Shown here: positions 1 to 8,010 of the stretch, in pieces
Layout: each line of letters opens with the position of its first letter
Position numbering within the stretch: the stretch's first letter is position 1
DNA from: Ensifer sp. Root278
GTDB taxonomy: Bacteria; Pseudomonadota; Alphaproteobacteria; Rhizobiales; Rhizobiaceae
NCBI RefSeq assembly: GCF_001429285.1
Contig: NZ_LMJJ01000023.1
Location: 257,041 to 321,040 of the forward strand
DNA: 64,000 bases
Direction of reading: 5' to 3'
Translations under genes and position numbers: made by a program
Notes under the pieces: model-generated
What the model saw: only the letters and a program-made list of their open reading frames with translations
Told to the model about the DNA's origin: nothing
Database searches by the model: none

Positions 1-78
1 AAGCCCGCCGAGCTGGCTCGCCAGTTCGCGGTAGAATTCGGGCTTGTCGCCGGTCTCGATTGTCTTCGTGGCAAACAT
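1..78 (-). CDS. Partial GAF-domain protein, probably free methionine-R-sulfoxide reductase
   Basis: Only the first 26 codons are inside the window; the gene runs off the left edge. The visible N-terminus reads MFATKTIETGDKPEFYRELASQ and continues with LAGL. This resembles the start of the small GAF-domain enzymes (YebR/fRMsr) that reduce free methionine-R-sulfoxide in the cytoplasm. A GGTGAGAG ribosome binding site lies just before the ATG at 78. The catalytic cysteines are outside the window, so the enzymatic call rests on the N-terminus alone. Confidence 0.55.
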   Translation of the reverse strand, partial: MFATKTIETGDKPEFYRELASQLGGL

Positions 79-153
79 CTCTCACCTTTCAAATCTCGGC
101 ATCCTGAGCCGCTGTTGGGCACGCGCCAGCCGGCATGAGCGGCACGCGGCCTG

Positions 154-1203
154 TCACCCGTCCGTTTCCGGAGCGGCCTCCACCCTTGTGATGATCTCGC
201 CGAGCACAAAGTGTAGAGCATCGCGGTAGCCGTTGCGGGCTGACGGTCCGCTCTCGGCCGAGGTCATCACCACGGTCAGATCGAGGCTCGGAACGATGTA
301 GAGCATCTGCCCGCCGTAGCCCCAGGCGAAGTGCACCTCCTCGCCAGCGATCTGGCGGTCGAACCAGCCGTAACCGTACTCGTCCCCGGAGAAACGCGAA
401 TTGGTGCGGTGCTGCCAGGATGCTGCGATCCATTCTGATGACACAAGCTGCTGGCCTGAGGTCGCGCGGCCGCCATTGCGGTAGAGTTCGCCGAAGGCAA
501 GCAGGGAACGGGCGCTCATCGCCATCTGGTTGCCCCCGAGATAGATGCCTTGGGGATCGCGATCCCAGGATCCGATGCGAAAACCCTCGAGTAGCCCCAG
601 CCAGTCGCTTGCCAGCGCCAGGGTCGACTTGCCGCTGACCTTCGTCAGGATCGCCGAAAGCAGGTGGGTCGATGCGGTGGAATAGAGCATCTCACCGCCC
701 GGGTCGTCGTCGAAGGGCTGAGCGAGCGCCGTACGCACCCAGTTGCTGCTCGCGACCCATCGGCCATAGTTCGGCCCCGACAGCCGGCCAAGCCCGGCCT
801 GCATCGACAGCAGGTTGCCGATGGTGATGTCGTTGATGCGCGGATCAGGCGAAGCCGGCAGGTCCGTCTTCAGGATCGGCGCGATCTTCTGGTCCGGCCC
901 TTCGAGCAATCCCTTGTCGATCGCAATGCCGACCAGCGCCGAGATGATCGATTTTGACGCCGACTTGATGTTGGTCGAGTCGGTCACGCGGTTGCCGCGA
1001 TAGCCGCGCTCGGCGAGGACCTTGCCGTCACGCGCGACGATCACGGTCTTCAGGGGCTCAAGCTCCTGCCGCGAAGCCAGTTCTTCCAGCAAGGTCGAAA
1101 CCGGCGCCACCACCTGGGCAGCCGCCGGCAAGGTGAGCAACGTCAGGACGACGAGTGCCAAGGCGACGATCCGGGCGAAGAGAACGGCAGCACATCTGAA
1201 CAT
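154..1203 (-). CDS. Serine hydrolase of the beta-lactamase / penicillin-binding family, exported
   Basis: The protein starts with a signal peptide (charged start, then a Leu/Val-rich core ending in PAAAQ) and continues with a class C-type serine hydrolase domain. The SxxK motif is visible as SASK about 80 residues in, a Tyr-Ser pair follows as LYSTAST, and AWGYGGQ near the C-terminus fits the third active-site box. It therefore acts in the periplasm on an ester or amide; the substrate cannot be told from sequence and true beta-lactamase activity is not implied. I chose the ATG at 1203 because it puts the signal peptide at the N-terminus; an in-frame ATG at 1254 would add 17 residues. Confidence 0.8.
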   Translation of the reverse strand: MFRCAAVLFARIVALALVVLTLLTLPAAAQVVAPVSTLLEELASRQELEPLKTVIVARDGKVLAERGYRGNRVTDSTNIKSASKSIISALVGIAIDKGLLEGPDQKIAPILKTDLPASPDPRINDITIGNLLSMQAGLGRLSGPNYGRWVASSNWVRTALAQPFDDDPGGEMLYSTASTHLLSAILTKVSGKSTLALASDWLGLLEGFRIGSWDRDPQGIYLGGNQMAMSARSLLAFGELYRNGGRATSGQQLVSSEWIAASWQHRTNSRFSGDEYGYGWFDRQIAGEEVHFAWGYGGQMLYIVPSLDLTVVMTSAESGPSARNGYRDALHFVLGEIITRVEAAPETDG

Positions 1204-1302
1204 GGAACAGCATCTAAGACGATCTTCCGCCGCCGTCATCCACTGCACGGCCATCTCACGGCGATTTGACAGCCGGGTGACTGAAAGGCCGTGGCGCTGA
1301 CC

Positions 1303-1875
1303 TCAGGCCGTCGGTTGCCTTGCAAAGGCCTCAACGAAACGCCGCAGGCTCTGTTCGACGAACTCCGCGACAGGCACTTCTGGGTCGAAACTCCACCAGA
1401 GCAGCGATCCCTGCCATTGCGATGCCATCAGGAGTCCGAGTCCAGGGGCAGCGGCGGGCAATCCCGAAAGACATTCGTCGAGCACGCCGGAAAGCACGTC
1501 GCGCCACGTCACCCCCCGCGCACGGAGCAGCGGGTCCCGTAGGTCTTCCCGGAGAATTCGGAGATCGTCGGCATAGGATTCGATGGCGCCATAATCGCCG
1601 GACAGGCCGACGAGCAGCGCGATGGCTCCCTCCGGCGTTCTCGGCACCGTCGCCACCAGCTCCGCTGTCTGGCGGTCAAGGCCGTCCCAGGCCTGGTTGA
1701 GCGCGCGCTGGATCAGCTTCGTTTTGTTTTCAAAGCGCTGCACGAGCGTGGCGCCGGAAAGGCCGGTCCTTGCGGCGAGCGACGCGAAAGTCAGGCCATC
1801 CGGCCCTTCGGCCCGCATCAGCGCAAATGCAGCCACCAGCACCTCTTCGTCTGGCATCGTTTTTGGTCGTGGCAT
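1303..1875 (-). CDS. TetR/AcrR-family transcriptional regulator
   Basis: A protein of about 190 residues with an N-terminal helix-turn-helix reading LTFASLAARTGLSGATLVQRF, as in TetR-family repressors, and a divergent ligand-binding C-terminal half. It is divergently transcribed from the SDR oxidoreductase that begins 88 bp away, the usual arrangement for a TetR repressor and its target. MPRPKTMP at 1875 is the preferred start, with GAGAG upstream; an ATG four codons earlier (1887) is possible. The ligand is unknown. Confidence 0.8.
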   Translation of the reverse strand: MPRPKTMPDEEVLVAAFALMRAEGPDGLTFASLAARTGLSGATLVQRFENKTKLIQRALNQAWDGLDRQTAELVATVPRTPEGAIALLVGLSGDYGAIESYADDLRILREDLRDPLLRARGVTWRDVLSGVLDECLSGLPAAAPGLGLLMASQWQGSLLWWSFDPEVPVAEFVEQSLRRFVEAFARQPTA

Positions 1876-1962
1876 CTTGACTCTCATTTATAACCGAACA
1901 ATCATTTATATATCCAATTCAAGAGAAAGCACCAGCGGCTATCGGCCCCAAGGAGGAAAACA

Positions 1963-2871
1963 ATGACGCTCGAAGGAAAAATCGCGCTCGTCGCCGGCGC
2001 GACACGGGGCGGCGGGCGCGGCATCGCCGCGGAACTCGGCGCCGCCGGCGCCACCGTCTACGTGACCGGCCGCACCACAAGGCAACAGCAATCCGAATAC
2101 AAGCGGCCCGAAACGATCGAGGAAACGGCCGACATCGTCACCAGCCTCGGCGGTAAGGGTATTGCCGTTCAGGTCGATCATCTCCACCCGGCCGAAGTCG
2201 CAGCGCTGGTCACGCGCATCCGCCGTGAACAGGGGCGGCTCGATATCCTCGTCAACGACGTCTGGGGCGGAGAAAACCTGTTCGAGTGGGAGAAGTCCGT
2301 CTGGGAGCACAATCTGGAGAACGGCCTGAGGCTTCTGCGCCTCGGCATCGACACCCACCTGATCACCGCGCACTACGCCCTGCCCCTGATGATAGAGAAG
2401 CCGGGCGGGCTGCTCGTCGAGGTCACCGATGGCACCGCCGAGTACAATGCCACTCACTACCGCATTTCCCCCTTCTACGACCTCGCCAAGGTGGGGGCCA
2501 ACCGCATGGCCTGGGCCCATGCCAAGGATCTGGCGCCGCACGGTGCGACCTCGGTTTCGATCACGCCCGGCTGGATGCGCTCCGAAATGATGCTGGAGCA
2601 TTTTCAGGCGACCGAGGAAACCTGGCTGGAGGGGGCCAAGGTCCAGCCGCACTTCGTCATTTCCGAAAGCCCGCGCTTCGTCGGCCGCGCCGTGGCGGCG
2701 CTGGCGGCCGATCCGGACAGGGCGCGCTGGAACGGCCAGTCGCTGTCGAGCGGTGGACTGGCTCAGATTTACGGTTTCACCGATCTCGACGGCTCGCGGC
2801 CCGATTGCTGGCGTTACATGCGCGAGGTGATGGAGGCAAACAAGCCGGCCGATGTCACTGGGTATCGGTAA
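1963..2871 (+). CDS. Short-chain dehydrogenase/reductase
   Basis: A 302-residue NAD(P)-dependent oxidoreductase. The nucleotide-binding glycine motif reads GATRGGGRGI near residues 12-21, and the catalytic Tyr/Lys pair is YDLAK around residue 175, preceded by a serine-containing strand. It is slightly longer than the classical 250-residue SDR, with a C-terminal extension. A strong AAGGAGG site precedes the ATG. The gene diverges from the TetR gene, which probably represses it. The substrate is not predictable. Confidence 0.85.
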   Translation: MTLEGKIALVAGATRGGGRGIAAELGAAGATVYVTGRTTRQQQSEYKRPETIEETADIVTSLGGKGIAVQVDHLHPAEVAALVTRIRREQGRLDILVNDVWGGENLFEWEKSVWEHNLENGLRLLRLGIDTHLITAHYALPLMIEKPGGLLVEVTDGTAEYNATHYRISPFYDLAKVGANRMAWAHAKDLAPHGATSVSITPGWMRSEMMLEHFQATEETWLEGAKVQPHFVISESPRFVGRAVAALAADPDRARWNGQSLSSGGLAQIYGFTDLDGSRPDCWRYMREVMEANKPADVTGYR

Positions 2872-3030
2872 GCCTGATGTCGCATGCCGCTGCGGCTTCT
2901 CGATGCATCCCGCCCAATAGAGCGCGAGAAATGACGGTCATGACAGCGGCCGAGCTTGAACCGAAAGGCCGGCTCCTGTAGGTCCGGGTTCGACGGAACG
3001 GCGCGGCAGCGCAATCAGGTGTGATGGAAG

Positions 3031-3285
3031 ATGGCGTCGCGGGATCGTTATTCGAGAAAGCTGGAATGCGCGAAATGCGGGGCGTCCGGTTTCGCCGAAG
3101 CCTCTGAAAATGACAAGGCGAAGGGCGGCAATCGCGGCTTTCTCATCGACGTCATGCCCAAGGGCTTTTCGACCGAGCGCACCTCTCCCGACCCCGCCAA
3201 GCACATGGTCCGCTGCCGCTGCGGCAACGTTTTTGCGTTCAGGCAGAAGACCGTCTACGCGCCCGGCAGCGAGCCACGGGACTGA
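3031..3285 (+). CDS. Small zinc-ribbon-like conserved hypothetical protein
   Basis: An 84-residue basic protein with two cysteine pairs: CAKC near the N-terminus and CRC in RCRCGNVF near residue 65. This suggests a small metal-binding ribbon. GATGGAAG precedes the ATG. No function is recognised and it stands alone between the SDR gene and the L,D-transpeptidase cluster. Confidence 0.6.
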   Translation: MASRDRYSRKLECAKCGASGFAEASENDKAKGGNRGFLIDVMPKGFSTERTSPDPAKHMVRCRCGNVFAFRQKTVYAPGSEPRD

Positions 3286-3617
3286 CGCGCCTGGAGCAAT
3301 CCGGCGCCCGCGTTGAGAAAAAATTCACCATCTTGTCTCAACATCGACCCAATCGGCGGGCAGCTATGGCGGCGCGCGTTCAAGTATTGTTGATCGCCAG
3401 CGCCCAGGACAAAGGCTTGCAGCCAGGGCTGCCACCGCTTAATCGCTGAACTAAAGCCGACCCGCTGTGCGTCGAACGCATGCCGTCGGTAACCGCGCCG
3501 AACGCAAGACGCTGGGCGGCGGCAGCATAGCCAGGAGCCCGCATGCGGCGCGAGACGATACAGAGCCCCTCTTCCCAAACGCCCTCCACTGGCAAGTTTT
3601 TCACGCAGGTGCGTCGG
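3286..3617. other. Intergenic stretch, nothing recognised
   Basis: About 330 bases without a convincing gene. The only structure seen is a 7-bp inverted repeat (GTTGAGA at 3312-3318, TCTCAAC at 3336-3342), which could be a weak terminator after the zinc-ribbon gene. A long open frame begins here, but it is an out-of-frame shadow of the following gene. Confidence 0.4.
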
Positions 3618-4607
3618 ATGCGGCATGCTCTGGCGATCGGCGCGATGGCACTTGCGCTTTCCAGCTGCATGGCGCTCGATGCCGACGACGTGCGCGAACC
3701 GCCGCCGATCCCGGCCAAGCTGATCGCCGCCATGGCGAAGAACGGCAGCAAGCCGGAAAGCCCGGTTCTGGTGCGCATCTTCAAGCAGGAAAGCGAGCTG
3801 GAAGTCTGGAAACAGAACAAGCAGGGCCAATACGCCCTGCTGAAGACCTACCCCATGTGCCGCTGGTCGGGGAAGCTCGGCCCGAAGACGAAGGTGGGCG
3901 ACCGCCAGGCGCCGGAGGGTTTCTACAATGTCTCGGCCGGTATGCTGAACCCGAAGTCGCAATATTTCCTGTCCTTCAATCTCGGCTATCCGAACCGGCT
4001 GGAGTCGGCGCTCGGCTATACCGGCGAAGCGCTGATGGTGCACGGCGCCTGCTCGTCGTCGGGCTGCTACGCACTTACGGACCAGGGCGTCGGCGAGATC
4101 TACTCCGTCGTCCAGCGCGCGCTTGCCGGCGGCCAGGGCACCTTCCAGGTGCAGGCCTATCCCTTCCGCATGACCGCCGAAAACATGGCCAAGCATCGCG
4201 GCGATCCGAACTTCGAGTTCTGGAAGAACATCAAGCAGGGCTACGACATCTTCCAGACGACGAGGCGCCAGCCGAAGGTTTCGGCCTGCGGTCGCCGTTA
4301 TGTCTTCAACACCGAATTCGCCGATGGCGAGCCGTCCGATCCGCTCGCGGCCTGCCCCGCCGCTGCGACGGCGCCAGACGCCGGGCTCGTGGCAAAGCTG
4401 CAATCGGAGGACGCGAAGCTCGCGGGCCTGATGGCAAACCAGACGTCGGCGCCGCTCAACGCCTATGTCGACGGCGGCATGCATCCGAGCTTCCGGGCGC
4501 TCCTTGAGAAAAACGGCGCCGAAAAGCTGGCAGCGAAGATCTCGGGAACTAAGTATCCTATTAGCCGACCCGAAGCGGCGCTGGCGGATCCCTACGCCGG
4601 CCTGTGA
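3618..4607 (+). CDS. YafK-type L,D-transpeptidase family lipoprotein
   Basis: A 329-residue protein of the murein L,D-transpeptidase (YkuD-fold) superfamily, YafK branch. The N-terminus MRHALAIGAMALALSSC is a lipoprotein signal with the lipobox cysteine at residue 17, so it is probably membrane-anchored in the periplasm. The catalytic motif reads HGACSSSGCYAL, with His and Cys in the expected order. MRHALA at 3618 is chosen as start because it gives a clean lipoprotein signal; the frame stays open to an ATG at 3543. It is the first of four consecutive genes of this fold. Confidence 0.82.
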   Translation: MRHALAIGAMALALSSCMALDADDVREPPPIPAKLIAAMAKNGSKPESPVLVRIFKQESELEVWKQNKQGQYALLKTYPMCRWSGKLGPKTKVGDRQAPEGFYNVSAGMLNPKSQYFLSFNLGYPNRLESALGYTGEALMVHGACSSSGCYALTDQGVGEIYSVVQRALAGGQGTFQVQAYPFRMTAENMAKHRGDPNFEFWKNIKQGYDIFQTTRRQPKVSACGRRYVFNTEFADGEPSDPLAACPAAATAPDAGLVAKLQSEDAKLAGLMANQTSAPLNAYVDGGMHPSFRALLEKNGAEKLAAKISGTKYPISRPEAALADPYAGL

Positions 4608-4685
4608 TCGTTCGTCGGCTGGCGACAATTGACCTACAAGATCGGTTGTATCGCCAGAAGCGAACACCGGACGATCGAGGGTTCC

Positions 4686-5525
4686 ATGCCTGAAAGAGAG
4701 ATCCGCCGCCGCACCTTCCTGCAACTCTCCGCGGGGCTCGCGGCCGCCGGATTGGCAGGCTGTGCCTCGACGCGGCCGACGATGACGCGCTCCTATGCAC
4801 CGGAACCTGTGCCCGAGGCGAACGCCTTCCTTGCGGATATGTACGGCGAGAAGCCGAACGAACCCTATCCCCTGCCGGCCATCCCCTACGAGAAGATCGA
4901 GCCCCGTTTCTATCGCCAGATGGTCGCCGATCCGACCGGCGAGAAGCCGGGAACGCTGGTCGTCGACGTCGGCAACCACTTTCTCTATCGGGTCTACGAG
5001 AACGGCCAGGCGATGCGCTACGGCGTCGGCCTCGGGCGCGCCGGCTTCGCCTGGGCCGGGCGCGGCGTCATCCAGTACAAACGCGAATGGCCGCGCTGGA
5101 AACCGCCGAACGAAATGGTGGCGCGCCAACCCGAGCTGCAACAATTCAGCATCGAGGCCGGCGGCATGGACCCCGGCCTCAAGAACCCGCTCGGCGCGCG
5201 CGCCATGTATATCTTCCAGAACGGCGAGGACACGCTCTACCGCATCCATGGCTCACCGGAATGGTGGACCATTGGCAAATCGGTATCCTCGGGTTGCGTG
5301 CGCATGATCAACCAGGACGTGGTCGACCTCTACAATCGCGTGCCAAACGGCACGCCGATCGTCGTCACTGACCTCACGGGCGGGGGCATGGTGCAATCGC
5401 AGCCGATGCCGGAAATACAGCCACTTCCGGACTCGCAGCCACTTCCGGATTCGCAGCCACTGCCGCAGCCGCAGGACTATATGCAAATGGGACCGGACGG
5501 ACTTCCGCCGCCTCAACCGCTCTGA
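4686..5525 (+). CDS. L,D-transpeptidase (ErfK/YbiS type), Tat-type lipoprotein signal
   Basis: A 279-residue cell-wall cross-linking enzyme. The N-terminus has a twin-arginine motif (RRRTFLQLSAG) followed by a lipobox (GLAGC), suggesting export by Tat and lipid anchoring. The YkuD catalytic box is HGSPEWWTIGKSVSSGCVRM, with the invariant His and the SxGCxR cysteine. The C-terminal 40 residues are Pro/Gln-rich with short tandem repeats (QPLPDS) and look like an unstructured tail. The start at 4686 has GAGGG upstream. Two paralogues follow on the other strand. Confidence 0.88.
   Translation: MPEREIRRRTFLQLSAGLAAAGLAGCASTRPTMTRSYAPEPVPEANAFLADMYGEKPNEPYPLPAIPYEKIEPRFYRQMVADPTGEKPGTLVVDVGNHFLYRVYENGQAMRYGVGLGRAGFAWAGRGVIQYKREWPRWKPPNEMVARQPELQQFSIEAGGMDPGLKNPLGARAMYIFQNGEDTLYRIHGSPEWWTIGKSVSSGCVRMINQDVVDLYNRVPNGTPIVVTDLTGGGMVQSQPMPEIQPLPDSQPLPDSQPLPQPQDYMQMGPDGLPPPQPL
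5418..5468 (+). repeat. 18-bp tandem repeat inside the L,D-transpeptidase tail
   Basis: Two near-identical 18-bp units (CAGCCACTTCCGGACTCG and the same with one change) plus a degenerate third encode the repeated peptide QPLPDS. It is in frame and multiple-of-three, so copy number could vary without breaking the gene. Confidence 0.75.
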
Positions 5526-5573
5526 GGCAATCCGTCCGGTGAAAGCTGGAAAATCACGCCAAAGCGTAGCGCG

Positions 5574-6290
5574 TCACAGGACGATGAGCGGGGTCTTGCC
5601 GCGGACGCGATCGTAGAGATCGATCGCGTCCTGCTGCAGCATGCGCACGCAGCCGGCGGATGCGTTCTTGCCGATCGAGCGCCACTGCGGCGAGCCGTGG
5701 ATGCGGTAGAGTGTGTCCTGACCGTTCTGGAAAATGTACATGGCCCGCGCGCCGAGCGGATTGTCGAGACCCGGATCCATGCCGCCGGCGTCAATGCCGT
5801 ATTTCTTGAGGTGCGGCTGGCGCGCTACCATGTCGTCCGGCACCGTCCAGCGCGGCCACTTGCGCTTCCAGTGCACGACCGCGCGCCCCTTCCAGGCGCG
5901 CCCCGCGGCCCCGAGGCCGACGCCGTAGCGGATGGCGCGACCGCCCGGCAGTACGTAGTAGAGGAACATCGTCTGGGTATCGACGACGATCGAATAGGGC
6001 GGCTCGTTGGTGGCATAGGCCACTTCCTGGCGCAGGAACTGCGGCTTGATCTCACCGTACTGGATGCCTGGAACGTCGTAGCCCTCGTCCTTCACCGGCC
6101 CATAGATCTTCGCATAATCGAAGGTCTTCGTCGGCACGCCCGCGGCATCGGCTGCCTTCTCCGGCGAGCCACCGTCCCCGGCGATCGGCTCGATCAGCTT
6201 CGGCTTCGGTTCTGGTTTCGGGATCTGCGTGCAAGCGCTCAAGACAGAGCTGGCGATCACCGCGAGCAGCGAGCGGCGGGACAAATTCAT
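5574..6290 (-). CDS. L,D-transpeptidase (ErfK/YbiS type), Tat-type lipoprotein signal
   Basis: A 238-residue paralogue of the preceding transpeptidase. It carries a twin-arginine signal (SRRSLLAVIASS) ending in a lipobox (LSAC), and the YkuD active-site box HGSPQWRSIGKNASAGCVRM close to the C-terminus. It lacks the Pro/Gln-rich tail. It converges on the plus-strand paralogue with only 48 bp between the stops. ATG at 6290 is preferred to a GTG two codons earlier. It should form or remodel 3-3 (L,D) cross-links or attach proteins to peptidoglycan; which of the two cannot be told. Confidence 0.87.
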   Translation of the reverse strand: MNLSRRSLLAVIASSVLSACTQIPKPEPKPKLIEPIAGDGGSPEKAADAAGVPTKTFDYAKIYGPVKDEGYDVPGIQYGEIKPQFLRQEVAYATNEPPYSIVVDTQTMFLYYVLPGGRAIRYGVGLGAAGRAWKGRAVVHWKRKWPRWTVPDDMVARQPHLKKYGIDAGGMDPGLDNPLGARAMYIFQNGQDTLYRIHGSPQWRSIGKNASAGCVRMLQQDAIDLYDRVRGKTPLIVL

Positions 6291-6476
6291 CGACACTTTA
6301 TTCTATTCCAGGTTGGGGATTTCGGTAGGAAATGTTCCGAGGAGAGGCCCAAGGCTGTTGGGCCGAACCGTGACCGAAATGTGGTGATAATCATTCTTTG
6401 GCGTGGATCGCCGCCCGCTGCGAGCACTCGTTTCCGGAGTGTTGCAGAATTCCCGCGCCACCTCTGTTGGCTGCCT

Positions 6477-7241
6477 TTAGCCAATGGCCAGATCGCCCTT
6501 CGTGGGATCCGGAATGACGACGATGGTGCTACCGTCCCGCGCCTGATCGTAGAGATAGACGACATCCTGATTGAGCAGGCGAATGCAGCCCGACGAGACC
6601 GCCTTGCCGATCGAATGCGCCTCGGGACTACCGTGAATCCGATAGAGCGTGTCCTTGCCGTCCTTGTGGATGTAGAGCGCACGGGCGCCGAGCGGGTTCT
6701 TGATGCCCGGCGGCATGCCGCCATTGGCGATGCTGTAGGGCGCGAGCTTCGGCTGGCGCGCGACCATCTCATCGGGCGGAGTCCACCGCGGCCATTTGCG
6801 CTTGTAGGCGACAATCGCCCGCCCGGACCACGCGAAACCCTCGCGGCCGACGCCGATGCCGTAGCGCATCGCCCGCCCGCCGGGCAGCACATGATAGAGA
6901 TACTTCGCCGGCGTATCGACGATGAGCGTGCCGGGCCGCTCGCCGCTCGGATAATCCACCTCCTGTCGCCAGAACTTCGGATCGATCTCGGCGACCCTCA
7001 CCTCGGGGATCGGAAACTCTTCATCCGGCATCGCGTGGTACATCGGCGGCACGGTCGGCCCGGCCGCGGCGCGGACGGGTGTTGCCGCCGGCACGACCGC
7101 CGGCGTCGGACGCGCGGTCGCGCAACCGGTGGCGAACAGCGAGGCTGCTCCGACGACAAGGCTGCGGCGGGTGAGCGTGATGCCGGTCTTGTGATCGGCC
7201 GTGGATGAAGAGGGCTCGTTTGGTTCGGTCATATCGGGCAT
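6477..7241 (-). CDS. L,D-transpeptidase (ErfK/YbiS type), Tat-type lipoprotein signal
   Basis: A third ErfK-type paralogue, 254 residues. After a Ser/Thr-rich leader comes a twin-arginine signal (LTRRSLVVGAASLFATGC) with a lipobox, then the YkuD domain with HGSPEAHSIGKAVSSGCIRL as the catalytic box. An internal ATG three codons downstream (7232) is an equally likely start because neither has a clear ribosome binding site. It lies head-to-head with the two-component operon, so both share the CTTAAG-box region. Confidence 0.87.
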   Translation of the reverse strand: MPDMTEPNEPSSSTADHKTGITLTRRSLVVGAASLFATGCATARPTPAVVPAATPVRAAAGPTVPPMYHAMPDEEFPIPEVRVAEIDPKFWRQEVDYPSGERPGTLIVDTPAKYLYHVLPGGRAMRYGIGVGREGFAWSGRAIVAYKRKWPRWTPPDEMVARQPKLAPYSIANGGMPPGIKNPLGARALYIHKDGKDTLYRIHGSPEAHSIGKAVSSGCIRLLNQDVVYLYDQARDGSTIVVIPDPTKGDLAIG

Positions 7242-7286
7242 TCAACGATTCGATTGTTGCAATGCCGCTTCAGAGGGAAGTCCTAC

Positions 7287-7316
7287 CTTAAGGCTGCCTT
7301 AAGGGAGCGATTTAAG
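7287..7316 (+). promoter_or_regulatory. QseB/PmrA-type direct-repeat box
   Basis: CTTAAG (7287-7292), five bases, CTTAAG (7298-7303), seven bases, then TTTAAG (7311-7316). The pair CTTAAG-N5-CTTAAG matches the direct-repeat site known for PmrA and QseB response regulators. It lies 32-61 bp before the response-regulator ATG, which suggests autoregulation, and it also lies 46 bp from the divergent L,D-transpeptidase start. Confidence 0.7.
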
Positions 7317-7347
7317 AGTTCCGCTCTCAAAAATGTGAGGAATAGCA

Positions 7348-8010
7348 ATGCGAGTCCTGATCGTCGAAGACGACGATATCCTCAGAGACGGCCTGAAGGT
7401 CGGCCTGGCGCTGGCCGGATTTACCACCGATGCGGTCGGCACCTGCGACGCGGCGGCGACGGCACTCGCCGCCAACAGCTTCGACGCGATCGTACTCGAT
7501 CTGATGCTGCCGGATGGTTCCGGCATGGATATCCTCAAGGACTTGCGCTCCAGCCAGAATGACACTCCCGTGCTCCTGCTGACGGCCCGCGACACGGTTC
7601 GCGATCGCGTGGCCGGCCTCGACACCGGCGCCGACGACTACCTCGGGAAACCCTTCGACCTCGACGAAGTGGCCGCACGGTTGCGGGCGCTGTCTCGGCG
7701 GTCTACCGGCCGTGCGACGGCGGCGCTCGAATGGGCAGGCCTGCGGCTCGATCCCGCCCGGCAATCGGTGGAACAGGCCGGCAAACCGGTGCAGCTCTCG
7801 CGGCGTGAGTATTCGATCCTGCACACGCTGATGGCACATCCCGGCGTCATCTTTTCGAAAACCAAACTCGAAGACAGGCTCTACGGCTGGCAGGAGGAAA
7901 TCGAAAGCAACGCCGTCGAGGTCCACATCCATCATTTGCGCAACAAACTCGGCCCCGGCCTGATCGAAACCGTCAGGGGCATCGGCTATCGGCTGGGTGG
8001 GGCCGGCTGA
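7348..8010 (+). CDS. OmpR-family response regulator (QseB/PmrA-like)
   Basis: A 220-residue cytoplasmic response regulator. The receiver domain has the acidic pocket (EDD at 7-9), phospho-acceptor Asp51 in LDLMLPDGSG, Thr79 and Lys101 (GKPF). The C-terminal winged helix fits OmpR/PhoB DNA binding. It overlaps the kinase gene by one base (TGATG), so the two are translationally coupled. The CTTAAG boxes upstream fit the QseB/PmrA subgroup. Targets probably include its own operon and perhaps the adjacent transpeptidase. Confidence 0.9.
   Translation: MRVLIVEDDDILRDGLKVGLALAGFTTDAVGTCDAAATALAANSFDAIVLDLMLPDGSGMDILKDLRSSQNDTPVLLLTARDTVRDRVAGLDTGADDYLGKPFDLDEVAARLRALSRRSTGRATAALEWAGLRLDPARQSVEQAGKPVQLSRREYSILHTLMAHPGVIFSKTKLEDRLYGWQEEIESNAVEVHIHHLRNKLGPGLIETVRGIGYRLGGAG

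Noticed and set aside
3255-5249. 664-codon minus-strand open frame
   Set aside because: Antisense to two L,D-transpeptidase genes with intact active sites; no domain is recognisable in it.
5418-5468. Short tandem repeat that could suggest a CRISPR or VNTR array
   Set aside because: It has no unique spacers and lies in frame within a coding tail, so it is only a peptide repeat.
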